Counted from the stretch's first letter, positions 26,351-36,057 are shown. The stretch is DNA of 64,000 bases from CAVXYG01 sp963706835 (GCA_963706835.1 CAVPOB010000015.1:124001-188000), one strand, 5' to 3'. A program made the numbers and translations. The notes: generated by a model not told the origin, from the sequence alone.

Positions 26351-27502
26351 TTCGGCGCGGTAGGTCCAGCGGCGCAGGAGCCATTCCGCCGGCCCGTACC
26401 GATGCCGCCGCAGCCACCAAGCGCTCAGCAGAGCTTGGGCGGTGAAGATGCCGATCACGATGAGCACCGTCTGCACTGCACTGACCCGGTCCATCAGCGC
26501 CAAGCCGTACCCGGTGAACAGCAGCGCCAGCACCAGCGACTGGCCCAAGTAGTTGGTCAGCGAGAGCCGACCGGCCGCAGCGATCCCGCACAGCACCGGA
26601 CTGGCCGGGGACCGGTGCCACCACCCCGTCAACAGCGCGACATAGGTCGCGGTGAGGAACGGCGCAGTGAGGGTCGTGGCGGCGAAACCGAGGAGCAGGG
26701 GACCGGCCGTTTCGGCGAAACTGGCCGCGGTGAACGCAGCCGCCCCCAACAGCCCGATGGTGGGGGCGATGATCCGCAGCGGGCGCCAACGGCGCAGCAG
26801 GCGGGGCGCATCGCTGAGGAGGTCCCGATGCCCGGCAGCCATCCCCGCCAGCATCGCCCCCAGCGCGGGCAGTGCCTGTACGAAGAGCACCGACGCCACC
26901 GCCGAGCCGTAGTCGGCCAGGTTCGCCGCGAGCACCTGGGCCGGTGAGGCCCGCGCCGCCTCGGCAATGGCAGCCGCGTCCTGCGCGGTGACATCCATCG
27001 GCGCGGCCCAGGCCAGCAGCCCGAGGATGGCGAGCAGCGTGGCCGCGGTCATCGTCAGCGCAATGCCGCGCCGCAACAGGATTCCCGGCGGTGCCTCGCG
27101 CATGGCGAGCAGCAAGAACCCGAGGATGCCGTAGGTGAGGAGGATGTCGCCGGGGTACAGCACGATGCCGTGCAGCAGACCGATGGCGATCAGTCCGGTC
27201 AGCCTGCGTCGCATCCGGGGGCCGAAATCGACCCCGTCCCGGTGGGCTTTGCGCTGCTGCAGGACGAAGCCGACGCCGAAGAGGAAGGCGAACAGCAGAT
27301 AGGACTTCGTGGCGAAGAGCAGCACCATCGCGCCATAGGCCAGGCGGTCCGCAGCAGCGATGTCCGGGTCCGGCGCGCCCAGCCGCAGCCACGACGACGC
27401 GAAGAACCAGCAGTTGACGGCGAGGATGCCGAACAACGCCGCCCCTCGCAGCAGATCGACCAGGAGGAGTCGCTCCGCACTGGCGGTCGGCGGCGATGTC
27501 AC
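26345..27502 (-). CDS. DUF418 membrane protein
   Basis: A 385-residue polytopic protein starting at GTG 27502. Its opening (RLLLVDLLRGAALFGILAVN) and the later LFGVGFVLQQR, GILGFLLLAMREAP and GRLSLTNYLGQSLV are typical of DUF418 proteins, which have about ten membrane segments with acyltransferase-3-like topology. The function is unknown; a transport or acyl-transfer role at the envelope has been suggested for the wider group. It is convergent with the PlsC-like gene. Confidence 0.88.
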   Translation of the reverse strand: MTSPPTASAERLLLVDLLRGAALFGILAVNCWFFASSWLRLGAPDPDIAAADRLAYGAMVLLFATKSYLLFAFLFGVGFVLQQRKAHRDGVDFGPRMRRRLTGLIAIGLLHGIVLYPGDILLTYGILGFLLLAMREAPPGILLRRGIALTMTAATLLAILGLLAWAAPMDVTAQDAAAIAEAARASPAQVLAANLADYGSAVASVLFVQALPALGAMLAGMAAGHRDLLSDAPRLLRRWRPLRIIAPTIGLLGAAAFTAASFAETAGPLLLGFAATTLTAPFLTATYVALLTGWWHRSPASPVLCGIAAAGRLSLTNYLGQSLVLALLFTGYGLALMDRVSAVQTVLIVIGIFTAQALLSAWWLRRHRYGPAEWLLRRWTYRAES

Positions 27503-27557
27503 CGCGGCACCGTAGCACCGCCGCGGCTCCGCAGCGGGCTGCCGCTGTGGACAGCGC

Positions 27558-28702
27558 CTACTGCACCGAGGAGGTGGCGGGCCCCTCGGCCGGCTGCGGC
27601 AGGATGGCCGTCTCCTCGACCTCGATCAGCTCCTCCGGGATGGCCAGCACCGGGTACTCCCCGCCCTCGGCATCGGAGAAGACATAGGACGGCACCAGCC
27701 AGGTGGAGCCATCCACACCGAACACCGCCCACAACCCCTCGGCGACCCCGACGATGCGCACCACGGTCGGCTCGCCGCCGGGCACTGGCAGGGCCGACTC
27801 GACCGGCAGCGATGTCGCCGGCAGCCAGGGTTGTGCCCGGCCGGACGCCAGCAGCGCGAAAGCGGCATCGGTGCCGATCCGCGGATATGGTCCGGCGTCG
27901 TCGAAACTACCCAGGTACCCGTTGGCGGACTCCAGCTCGCCCCCAGCGCCGAACCGCACGGTGGGCCAGTAGGGCGTCTCGATGCCGCCCAGTTGCTGCG
28001 GGAACACCACCGAGACGCCGAACACGTCCCGTTCGACCCGTGCCCCACCCGCCACCGGCTGCCCGATCTGCGCCATCAGGGACTGTGCGGCGGCGATGGC
28101 ATCCTCATCGCTGGGCAGGTCGGCCGGCGGCGCGGGCTCGGCACAGTCACCCGGCTCACCCGGATCACCCGGTTCCGCCGGATCACCCGGCTCACCCGGC
28201 TCGGATGCATCACCCGGCTCGGATGCATCGGCCGGCTCGGCGCGATCGGACCCGGCTCGGCTGCATCGGCCGGCTCGGCGCGATCGGACCGCTCGGCCGA
28301 GTCGGCCGGCTCGGCACAGGCCTGCACCACCTGCTGGCCGAAGAACCAGTCGCCGAGCGGGCCGTCGGCCACCATCAACGTGGCGCCATCGGGCTCGGTG
28401 ATCGACCATCCGGCGCCCGTGGGGACCGGAGCGGCCATGCCCAGCGCCGAGGCGATGCGCTGCGCATCCTCGGCCGAGGCGCCAGAACCGGCGGCCCGAT
28501 AGGCGGGCGCCGGGCCGTCCAGCGGCGGCAGCGCCTGCGGCAGCGCGAACGTCACCGGCGCCAACGGCAGTTGCGCCGAGCCCGCCGCAGCTTCGGCCCC
28601 GCCGAGGTCGCCGACGACGATGGGTGCTGGGGGGTCACTGGCGCATGCCGCCAGCAGGAGCCCCGCCGCCGCGGCGCTGCACACACCGATCGCTGCTCGC
28701 AT
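27558..28702 (-). pseudogene. lipoprotein with Glu-Pro-Gly-Asp repeat linker, frameshifted
   Basis: From ATG 28702 a lipoprotein signal (AAAAGLLLAAC, Cys20) and a mature N-terminal domain run to a repeat linker of EPADSAERSD and EPADAAEPG units. One missing base near 28250 changes frame; the linker then continues in another frame as EPGDASEPGEPGDPAEPG and leads into a C-terminal domain (VFPQQLGGIETPYWPTVRF through VDGSTWLVPSYVF) ending at 27558. The two halves make one sensible protein of about 380 residues. The function is unknown. The shift lies in a repeat, so either slippage in vivo or a sequencing error is possible. Confidence 0.65.
28136..28318. repeat. short-unit repeat encoding an acidic Pro/Gly linker
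   Basis: Imperfect 9-, 15- and 18-bp units built on CCGGCTCGGATGCAT, CACCCGGCTC and CGGCTCGGCGCGATCGGAC follow one another. They encode the linker of the lipoprotein gene and contain its frameshift. Confidence 0.75.
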
Positions 28703-28789
28703 CACCTTCGACCTCCCATCCGCTGTCTTGGACCCTCCAACCGCAGCATCGGTTCCGTCGTGACAGCAGATGGACGGCACGATGGAGGC

Positions 28790-30118
28790 ATGGCCCTGCA
28801 GACCTCCCGATGGCGGCGAACCGCGGCAATCGCCGGACTGCCCATCCGAGCGGTCGGCCGATCGCTGCGGATACGGGCCGCCGCTTGCCGGGGTGCTGAC
28901 CGAGACCGGCTGCAGAGCGCAGCCCGCGCGGCCACTGCCGCCGACGTCCGCGAGGTGCTCGGCACGCTCAAGGGCGGGGCGATGAAGGTCGGCCAACTGC
29001 TGTCCACCGTTGACGCGCTGCTGCCGCAGGATCCCGACGGATCCTGGCAGCAGGCCGTCACCGCCCTGCAGGAATCCGGTCCCGGACTGCCCTTCGACCA
29101 GCTCGAGCCGGTGCTGCGCGCCGACCTCGGAGCCGACTGGCGCCGCCGCTTCCGCGACTTCGACCAGACGCCGACCGCGGCGGCCTCCATCGGCCAAGTG
29201 CACCGCGCATCGTGGGCCGAGGACGGCCGGCCGGTCGCGGTGAAGATCCAGTACCCGGGGGTCGCCGAAGCGATGGCGGCCGACGTGGCGTCCCTGGCGG
29301 CGGCACTGCGCGTGATGTCGGTGATCATGCCCGGGACCGCACTGCCGCCGCTGATCGGGGAGCTGCGGGTCCGGCTTGCCGAGGAGCTCGACTACGGCCG
29401 CGAGGGAGCGCACCAGCGGCGCTTCGCCCACGCCTTCCGGCACGATCCCGAAGTCGTCGTGCCGGACATCCTGCTGGCCCATCGCCGCATCCTGGTCTCC
29501 GACTGGCTGCCGGGCACCGGCTTCGCCACGATCGCGCTGGAGGGCAGCCGGGAGCAGCGCGACCGCGCGGGGCTGCTGTATCAGCGCTTCTTCCTCACCT
29601 CGCCGGGCCGCGTGGGTTTGCTGCACACCGATCCGCATCCGGGCAATTTCCGGCTGCTGGCCGATGGGCGACTCGGTGTGCTGGACTTCGGTTCGGTGCT
29701 GGTCCTGCCGGGCGGGTTGCCGCAGACCTTCGGAGGCCTGATCGGCGGCATGCTGGCTGGCGACCCGGCCGCGGTGGAGGCACGGCTGCGCGCCGACGGG
29801 TTCCTTCGCCCTGGCAAGCGGATCGAGATCGAGAAGCTCGTCGACTACCTGGCCCCCTTCACCGAACCTGCCTCCCATGAGGTTTTCCACTACTCGCGGG
29901 GCTGGCTGCGGGAGCAGTTCGCGCGCGCCAACGACCCGCGCAACCCCGACTTCACGGTCGCCCTGCGGCTGAGGATGCCCGCCGAGCAGCTCTTCACGCA
30001 CCGGGTGTGGCTGGGCCTGGTCGGCGTGCTCAGCGGACTGGACGCCGAGGTGCCGGTGCGGCCGGAGCTGTTGGCGCACCTGCCGGGGTTCGCCGAGGCG
30101 ATCGGCGCGAGGCCCTGA
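28790..30118 (+). CDS. UbiB/AarF (ABC1) family atypical kinase
   Basis: A 442-residue ABC1 kinase-like protein. It has the family KxGQ motif (K66-V-G-Q69 in MKVGQLLS), the Ala-rich loop AAASIGQVHRA, the ATP-site VAVKIQYPG, the catalytic HTDPHPGNF and the metal-binding VLDFGS. UbiB-type proteins support isoprenoid quinone biosynthesis or lipid trafficking. ATG 28790 is chosen, but its GGAGG is almost adjacent, so GTG 28760 is an alternative start. It is divergent from the lipoprotein gene. Confidence 0.88.
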   Translation: MALQTSRWRRTAAIAGLPIRAVGRSLRIRAAACRGADRDRLQSAARAATAADVREVLGTLKGGAMKVGQLLSTVDALLPQDPDGSWQQAVTALQESGPGLPFDQLEPVLRADLGADWRRRFRDFDQTPTAAASIGQVHRASWAEDGRPVAVKIQYPGVAEAMAADVASLAAALRVMSVIMPGTALPPLIGELRVRLAEELDYGREGAHQRRFAHAFRHDPEVVVPDILLAHRRILVSDWLPGTGFATIALEGSREQRDRAGLLYQRFFLTSPGRVGLLHTDPHPGNFRLLADGRLGVLDFGSVLVLPGGLPQTFGGLIGGMLAGDPAAVEARLRADGFLRPGKRIEIEKLVDYLAPFTEPASHEVFHYSRGWLREQFARANDPRNPDFTVALRLRMPAEQLFTHRVWLGLVGVLSGLDAEVPVRPELLAHLPGFAEAIGARP

Positions 30119-30208
30119 CCGCCTGACCGCCTGGGGGCACGCGGCGGGTTTGCGGGCGAGGGCGAGGGGGATCGGCGCGAGCCGGTGCGGGCATGGCACT
30201 GTAGTGCG

Positions 30209-31846
30209 ATGCAGTCCGCGACCATCCCGCGCGGACCGGCCGGGCTGTCGCTGTCGGGGGCGGTCGGCGCGATCGCGGGGTTCCTCCCCGCCCTGACCCC
30301 GTCGCTGCTGCCCCGCCCGGCGTTCTTCCTCGGGCTCACCACAGCGGTGGCGGCCGCCATCGGCTACGGCCTCTTCGTCGCCATCGCCGAGGTGGCGCAC
30401 CGCTGCGGGGTGCCCGGACTGCCGGCGGGGTGGCGTCGCCGGGCGTGGGCGTTGCTCACCATCGGCGCCGGGCTGTCGGTGGTCATCGGATTCCCGCTGG
30501 CGGCGTCCTGGCAGAACGAGATCCGCGAGTCGCTGGGCGTGGCGCCACAGGCAGGCGGGTTCCTGATCGCGGGGTTGACCGCACTGGGGGCCTTCGCGCT
30601 GCTGCTGGGCATCGGCCGACTCCTGGCGCGGCTGACCAGGGCCACCGTCCGGAGACTGCACCTGCATCTGCCCCGCTGGCTGGCCGTCGGGGTCGCGGTC
30701 GCCCTGGTCACCGTCGCCGGCTACCTGCTCATCGCCGACCTGCTGCTCCCCGCGGCGACTCGTGCGGCGGATTGGGTGTACGCGGGGAAGAACGAGGGCA
30801 GCCCGGATTGGGTGAGCCCCACCCAGTCCACGGCGCGCTCGGGCGGTCCGCAGTCGCTGATCGCTTGGGAGACGCTGGGCTGGGAGGGCCGGGCGTTCAT
30901 CGCGGGCGGGCCGAGCGCCGACGATATCGCCGCATTCACCGGCGAGACGGCCCTGGAACCGATCCGGGTCTACGCCGGACTGCAGTCGGCCGGGACCGCG
31001 GCCCAGCGGGCCGACCTCGTGCTGGCCGAACTGCAGCGCACCGGCGCCTTCGACCGCGATGTGCTGGTCGTCGCCGGAGTGGCGGGGACGGGATGGTTGG
31101 AGGCGCCGTCCATCGACGGCGTGGAGCTGCTGTGGGGCGGCAGCACCGCCATCGCGGCTTCCCAGTACTCCTACCTGCCCAGTTGGATCTCCTTCCTGGT
31201 GGACCAGGAACGGGCCAAGACCGAGGGGCAGGCGCTCTTCGACACGATCTGGCGCGCGTGGTCGGCCCTGCCCCGCGAGGAGCGGCCGCTCCTCATCGGG
31301 TACGGATTATCGCTGGGCTCCTACTCGATCCAGTCTGCCTTCGCCACCGAGGCCGATATGGCCGCACGCACCGACGGCGCCATCCTCGCCGGCACCCCAA
31401 GCTTCACGCCGCTGTGGCGCACGATCGGCGCGGGGCGGGATCCCGGCAGCCCGCAATGGCAACCGATCGTCCGTGACGGCGCGACCGTCCGATTCGCCGA
31501 CGACGCCGGCGACGCCGGCGCTCTGGGCCCCTGGCAGCCGCCCCGGATCGCCTACTTGCAGCACGCCAACGATCCAGTGGTCTGGTGGAGCTTCGAGCTG
31601 CTGGCACAGCGGCCGGACTGGTTGGTGGAGCCGCGCGGCCCCGCAGTGTCGCCACGGATGCGGTGGCTGCCCGTCATCACCTTCCTGCACGTCACGGTCG
31701 ATCAGTTCTTCGGCGTGAACCAGCCCAACGGCAGTGGGCACAACTACTCGTTGCACATGGCCCAGACCTGGGTAGATGTGACGGGTGGGCCCCCTGGCTG
31801 GAGCCGGGCCGACACCGAACGGTTGCAGCAGCGACTCACGGGGTGA
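30209..31846 (+). CDS. membrane-anchored alpha/beta hydrolase (Abhydrolase_9 type)
   Basis: A 545-residue protein. The N-terminal 190 residues hold about four membrane segments; the C-terminal part is the actinobacterial alpha/beta-hydrolase domain, with the nucleophile elbow GYGLSLGSYS and downstream YLQHANDPVVWW and GHNYSLHMAQTW segments that would supply acid and His. This two-part layout matches the Abhydrolase_9 family found in mycobacteria and relatives. It probably acts at the outer face of the membrane on a lipid or wall ester. ATG 30209 is preferred to the earlier in-frame codon. Confidence 0.85.
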   Translation: MQSATIPRGPAGLSLSGAVGAIAGFLPALTPSLLPRPAFFLGLTTAVAAAIGYGLFVAIAEVAHRCGVPGLPAGWRRRAWALLTIGAGLSVVIGFPLAASWQNEIRESLGVAPQAGGFLIAGLTALGAFALLLGIGRLLARLTRATVRRLHLHLPRWLAVGVAVALVTVAGYLLIADLLLPAATRAADWVYAGKNEGSPDWVSPTQSTARSGGPQSLIAWETLGWEGRAFIAGGPSADDIAAFTGETALEPIRVYAGLQSAGTAAQRADLVLAELQRTGAFDRDVLVVAGVAGTGWLEAPSIDGVELLWGGSTAIAASQYSYLPSWISFLVDQERAKTEGQALFDTIWRAWSALPREERPLLIGYGLSLGSYSIQSAFATEADMAARTDGAILAGTPSFTPLWRTIGAGRDPGSPQWQPIVRDGATVRFADDAGDAGALGPWQPPRIAYLQHANDPVVWWSFELLAQRPDWLVEPRGPAVSPRMRWLPVITFLHVTVDQFFGVNQPNGSGHNYSLHMAQTWVDVTGGPPGWSRADTERLQQRLTG

Positions 31847-31881
31847 GGCCGCGGGGCCCGGGCAGGGGCATCTGACAGGCT

Positions 31882-32727
31882 ATGCCGATGGGAAACGATC
31901 GGTACGGCCGTGACGTGCTCAGCGCGCCCCGCCGGCGAGCCGCACCGGCGCCGCGGGAGGTCCCGGCCGAAGTCGGCATGGTGGTCGAGTGCGCGCTGAC
32001 CGGCTTCTGCGGGGCGATCCTGGGCACGGAGAAGACCGCCACCGGCATCGCTGTTCGTCTGGAGGATCGACGCGGTGGGCAGCGCGTGCTGCCGATGGAC
32101 CCCGGCGCGTTCCTGCTCGAGGGTGCCCGCGTCACCCTCGTGCGTCTGGCCCCGACGCTGCCGGAGGCGCCCACTCGGTCGGCCTCCGGATCGGTCTTCC
32201 TCACCGACACCGTGCCGCAGGTGGCCCGAGCCAGCAGGATCTGGGTAGAGGGCAGCCACGACGCGGAACTGGTGGAGCGGGTCTGGGGCCACGACCTACG
32301 CGTCGCCGGAATCGTGGTGGAACCGCTGCACGGGGCCGATCACCTGCTCGACGCGCTGCGGACCTTCGGCCCCGGACCCCGGCGCCGCGTCGGCATCCTG
32401 CTGGACCACCTGGTGCCCGGCTCCAAGGAGTCGCAGGTGGCTGAAGCGGCCTTGGATCGCTATGCGCCGTTCGTGGCGGTCGTGGGCCACCCGTTCGTGG
32501 ACGTCTGGCAGGCGGTGAAGCCGAGCAGCGTCGGCATCGACGCCTGGCCGCAGGTCCCGATCGGCACCCCGTGGAAGCAGGGCGTCATCGCTGCCCTGGG
32601 CTGGCGCTGCGACGAGCGCGGGGCGTGGGGCCGCATTCTCGCTTCGGTGCGGACCTACACCGACCTCGAGCCCTCCCTGCTCGGCCGGGTGGAGGAACTC
32701 ATCGACTTCGTGACCGCCACCGACTAG
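31882..32727 (+). CDS. DUF3097 family protein
   Basis: A 281-residue cytoplasmic protein. The sequence pattern NDRYGRDVLSAP, the VECALTGFCGAILGTEK segment, then IWVEGSHDAELVERVWG, ILLDHLVPGSKES and GHPFVDVWQAVKP belongs to DUF3097, a family confined to actinobacteria. The central part resembles the Toprim-like fold (EG and DH motifs), hinting at nucleic-acid or nucleotide chemistry, but no activity is known. It follows the hydrolase gene by about 35 bp. Confidence 0.88.
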   Translation: MPMGNDRYGRDVLSAPRRRAAPAPREVPAEVGMVVECALTGFCGAILGTEKTATGIAVRLEDRRGGQRVLPMDPGAFLLEGARVTLVRLAPTLPEAPTRSASGSVFLTDTVPQVARASRIWVEGSHDAELVERVWGHDLRVAGIVVEPLHGADHLLDALRTFGPGPRRRVGILLDHLVPGSKESQVAEAALDRYAPFVAVVGHPFVDVWQAVKPSSVGIDAWPQVPIGTPWKQGVIAALGWRCDERGAWGRILASVRTYTDLEPSLLGRVEELIDFVTATD

Positions 32728-32740
32728 CCGCGACCCATGG

Positions 32741-33205
32741 TCAGGGATCGAACAGGCCGGCGGTGAAGAAGGCATCGGTCAGCAGCAGCCCTGCCGCCGG
32801 CCCGACCGCATTGCGCACCAGGTGGGCGAGGGTCTTGCAGAACGCCGCCCCGTGCCGGGTGCCGCCGCCCTCGTGCCACACGACATGGTGGGCGTACTCG
32901 TGCAGCACAACCAGTTCCCGGCGCGCCCAGGCGGCGTCCGGGATGGCGATGACGTCCGGCGCCTCCCAGGTCGCCTTGGCGGCGCCGCGGCGCTGCCGCA
33001 CCCGGGGCTGCGGGACCGTCGCAGCCCCCCACTCGTGGCTGCGCAGCCAGGTCAGATAGCGCTCCACGTCGGCGACCTGCCCGAACTTGCGGTCCGGTGC
33101 CACGCTGATGCGGCTGCCGTGGAAGTCCACATCGGCGCCGCGGTCGATCATGTCCATGACCAGCGATTCGGCGGCATACACCGCCGAGCGGCGCGAGTCG
33201 GTCAT
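32741..33205 (-). CDS. TIGR04338-type zinc metallohydrolase
   Basis: A 154-residue protein with a zincin motif HEYAHH (in VVLHEYAHHVVWHEGG), where the two His and the Glu are the metal and catalytic residues. I recognise it as the TIGR04338 actinobacterial metallohydrolase family. No signal peptide is present. Its ATG overlaps the stop of the DUF2786 gene by 4 bp (ATGA), so the two are co-translated. Confidence 0.85.
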   Translation of the reverse strand: MTDSRRSAVYAAESLVMDMIDRGADVDFHGSRISVAPDRKFGQVADVERYLTWLRSHEWGAATVPQPRVRQRRGAAKATWEAPDVIAIPDAAWARRELVVLHEYAHHVVWHEGGGTRHGAAFCKTLAHLVRNAVGPAAGLLLTDAFFTAGLFDP

Positions 33206-34134
33206 GCCCCGAGCGAGCGGCGATCATCGCCGATGGCCGGCTGCTCCCCCAGGCGAACACCGCGCGCGGCCCGATCCCCGGCCCGGTAGGACGAACGGCT
33301 CACGGTCCGCGGGGGCCGGTTCCCCTGCCAGGTGCCGCCGCCGCTGAGGTGCTGCTCGGCGAAGGCCCGCACCTCGAGCTCCTTCGCCCGCAGCGCCAGG
33401 GCCACGCCGGTCGGCTCTGACCCCGACCGGCCCCGGGTGGCGCCGTCGTCGTGGAAGTGGCCCGACCGCTCCCGCTCAGCCTGCTCGGCGGCCTCCCGAG
33501 CCTGCCTGGCAGACTGCCGAATCCGTACCGACAGGGTGTCGGCGAAGCCGTGGTAGAAGGACGCGCGGGCGGCCTGGCGGGTCACCTGGCGGACCTCCCC
33601 GGTGCGGCTGTCCCGAGCCAGCTCGCCGCGCCAGGAGCCAGCCCGCAAATAGGCCTCCCCCAGCCGGATCATCTGCGGCGCGATGGCGGCGAACATCCGC
33701 TCGATCGTGGCGATGTCGCTGGGCAGCCCGTACAGGACGGCAGCGGTGTTGTTGGAGTACAGCCCGATCTCGCAGCCGTTGCTGCGCGCCAGGGCCACGA
33801 GCAGCCGCAGGTAGTGCCGGTTGGCCTGCTGCCGCGCGCGGCCCACCGAGACCATCCGCTGCACCGGCTGCTCGCGCTGACCGGCCGGCTCGCGGGACCG
33901 TACCTCGGCCAGGCTGATCTCCTGCGCGGTGGCCAGTGCCTGTGCTTTGCCGAAGAACGCCGCCGCCTCCTCAGCGGTCTTGGCGCCCTCCGCCATCTGC
34001 AGCAGTTTGGCGATGCGGTCGATACTGATGGCTGCCTCCCCTTGTCTGCCCCCATCGTGCAGCACGGGCGCGACACATCGGCCGGTCGCAGCCTCGGCGC
34101 TGGACGAACTGGACAGCTGTGGGAAGCCGGTCAC
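33202..34134 (-). CDS. DUF2786 domain protein
   Basis: A protein of up to 310 residues. The N-terminal helical DUF2786 domain is IDRIAKLLQMAEGAKTAEEAAAFFGKAQALATA; a second conserved block (HYLRLLVALARSNGCEIGLY) and a basic, disordered tail follow. GTG 34134 overlaps the stop of the upstream gene (GTGA) but gives 36 residues of poor composition. A strong AAGGGGAGG at 34035-34043 sits 5 nt before an ATC codon at 34029 that would start exactly at the domain, so the true start may be non-canonical. A nucleic-acid-related role is often assumed for the family but unproven. Confidence 0.8.
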   Translation of the reverse strand: MTGFPQLSSSSSAEAATGRCVAPVLHDGGRQGEAAISIDRIAKLLQMAEGAKTAEEAAAFFGKAQALATAQEISLAEVRSREPAGQREQPVQRMVSVGRARQQANRHYLRLLVALARSNGCEIGLYSNNTAAVLYGLPSDIATIERMFAAIAPQMIRLGEAYLRAGSWRGELARDSRTGEVRQVTRQAARASFYHGFADTLSVRIRQSARQAREAAEQAERERSGHFHDDGATRGRSGSEPTGVALALRAKELEVRAFAEQHLSGGGTWQGNRPPRTVSRSSYRAGDRAARGVRLGEQPAIGDDRRSLGA

Positions 34135-35894
34135 CGATCGGTGTCGGAGGCCTCCCGCTGACGCTGCGGATCGCGCAGGTCGATCTCGGCCACGAAGGCC
34201 GACAGCGAACCCGGGCCCAAGTCGGGCTGCTCGGAGGCGCTGGTGCGCCGAACCCGCACCGGGGGTCTGGCGTGCTTGGGTGGCTTCGACCGCTCGGCAG
34301 GCGTGTGCTGCTCGGACTGATCGGACTGCTCGGACTGCTCCGGACGCCGGCGGACCCGCACCGCCCTGCGCAGTCGGCGGCGGGGCGGTGGCCGCGAGGG
34401 CGAGGCCGCGGGATAGTCACCGGCTGTGGGCAGCGGACCCCGCTCCCACGCGGCGAATGACCCGATGCGCAGCGAGCCGTACCCGGCGACCCAGCCCGCG
34501 ATCAGCCCGCCGAGCACCGCGCCCGGCGCGAGGGCGGCCGTTCCGGTCGTGGGGGCCATCAGCGCCAGTGCGCCGCTCAGCACGGCTGGGAGCATGAGCA
34601 GCGGCCACAGCAGTACCGAGCGCGGCTCGCCGCGCCGCTGCCGCCGCACCCACAGCCCCGCGGCCAGCGGCAGTGCCACGATCCATAGCAGTGCCATCGC
34701 CGGGACGACTGCGGTGACAGCAGCTGCGACGGCGAGCACCAGGCCTCCCCTGTTGGGCTGACCGATGGCCTCGCCCTGGCCGCCAGCACCCGGCGCGGCC
34801 ACCAGCTCCGACCCGTCGATCGCCGGCAGTGCGGCGACTGGCTCGGTGATCAGGGCGGCGAGCTGCTGAATGCGACCGCCGATGACAAGACCCGGATGGG
34901 CCGTCACGATGCCGAACCAGTCGCCCAGCCCCAGCACCTGGGCTCCGGTCGGGTCGGTGAATCCGGTCCACTGGTCGCCGTAGTCGCCGGGGCCGCCCTG
35001 CTCGCACGGCGCCCCGGCCGTGCGCCACAACCCGTCGGGCGAGCTCGGTTCCGACGGCCGCTGGCCCTGGGACCAGAAGCCGGCGCAGTCGGCGTGGTAG
35101 GCGTCCAGCGCGAAGGAGGACTCATCGGCACGGGTACTGACGACGTCGCCGATCACCACCGCAGGCGCCGACACCGCCAGCAGCACTGCACTGGCCAGCG
35201 TGATGAGCACGGCTTTGGCCGCGATCTCGTTACGCGGGCGCCGCCCGAGCTGCCGGGGCAGCACGGCGACGGCGATCGCCGCGATGAGCAGCAGGGCCAG
35301 CGGCAGGAAGTGCCTGCTCACGGCAGCTGACGAGCCCGCCAGGACCGCCGCCACCCAAACCGCTGCGCGGCCCCCGGCGAGGTTGCCCGAACGCAGTGCG
35401 CGCACCGCCAGCGCTGCTACGCCGAGCGTGACGGCCGCGACGCTGGCGAGTGCCGCCTGGGGACCCACGATGAGCATGGTCCAGGCGGCCGGGTTCACCA
35501 GCATCAGCACCGGGAGGAACCGGGTCCAGCGCGGACCGGGCTGCAGGCTGAGCGCCGCCAGGGTGACCCCGACCCAGAACAGCTGCAGCTGCACCAGGAA
35601 CGGCAGGAGGGGGCCGTGCGCCTCCGGCTGCAGCCAACTGAACAGCCAGGTGAGCATCGGCGGGTGGCCATCGCTGATCCCGCCCGAGGTCGCTTCCGAC
35701 CACATCGCCAACCCGTCCGGCCCGAGCCAGCCGGGCCACCCCGCTACCGCCTGCACGCCGAACCCGACGACCCCGGAGGCGACCACGACAGCCTCCGGGC
35801 GCAGTGCCCGCCGATGGCTGCGGGCGGCTGCCACCATCCTCACCAGTACCTCCTCGGGCCCGTGCCCGCCGCGTCGGTCGACCTTCGGGCCCAC
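34131..35894 (-). CDS. polytopic membrane protein, GT-C-like features
   Basis: A 587-residue protein with about eleven membrane segments and a basic Arg/Pro/Ser/Gln-rich cytoplasmic tail of about 120 residues. Near the N-terminus is SDGHPPMLTW, a His-Pro-Pro motif after the first membrane span reminiscent of membrane-embedded GT-C glycosyltransferases. A large loop (about 270-360) has two Cys (DCAGFW, PCEQGG). I do not recognise a specific family, and the glycosyltransferase link is only a motif resemblance. It precedes the DUF2786 gene with a 4-bp overlap. Confidence 0.65.
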   Translation of the reverse strand: MGPKVDRRGGHGPEEVLVRMVAAARSHRRALRPEAVVVASGVVGFGVQAVAGWPGWLGPDGLAMWSEATSGGISDGHPPMLTWLFSWLQPEAHGPLLPFLVQLQLFWVGVTLAALSLQPGPRWTRFLPVLMLVNPAAWTMLIVGPQAALASVAAVTLGVAALAVRALRSGNLAGGRAAVWVAAVLAGSSAAVSRHFLPLALLLIAAIAVAVLPRQLGRRPRNEIAAKAVLITLASAVLLAVSAPAVVIGDVVSTRADESSFALDAYHADCAGFWSQGQRPSEPSSPDGLWRTAGAPCEQGGPGDYGDQWTGFTDPTGAQVLGLGDWFGIVTAHPGLVIGGRIQQLAALITEPVAALPAIDGSELVAAPGAGGQGEAIGQPNRGGLVLAVAAAVTAVVPAMALLWIVALPLAAGLWVRRQRRGEPRSVLLWPLLMLPAVLSGALALMAPTTGTAALAPGAVLGGLIAGWVAGYGSLRIGSFAAWERGPLPTAGDYPAASPSRPPPRRRLRRAVRVRRRPEQSEQSDQSEQHTPAERSKPPKHARPPVRVRRTSASEQPDLGPGSLSAFVAEIDLRDPQRQREASDTDR

Positions 35895-35960
35895 GCTAGG
35901 CCACGGCCGGCGCGAAACCCGTCAGCCCAGGGGTGCGTCGGACGCGAGCGGCCCGATTCA

Positions 35961-35982
35961 TTCGGTAACGCTTCGGTAACGC
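35961..35982. promoter_or_regulatory. direct repeat upstream of the fasciclin gene
   Basis: TTCGGTAACGC occurs twice in immediate tandem (35961-35971 and 35972-35982), one helical turn apart, about 75 bp before the fasciclin ATG. This spacing suits cooperative binding of a regulator. Confidence 0.4.
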
Positions 35983-36057
35983 CGCGGGCGCGCCGCATCC
36001 GTTCGGTGCCTGGGCAGCGAACATCTGGGTGAAGGAACCGCGAGAAGGGAAACAACC

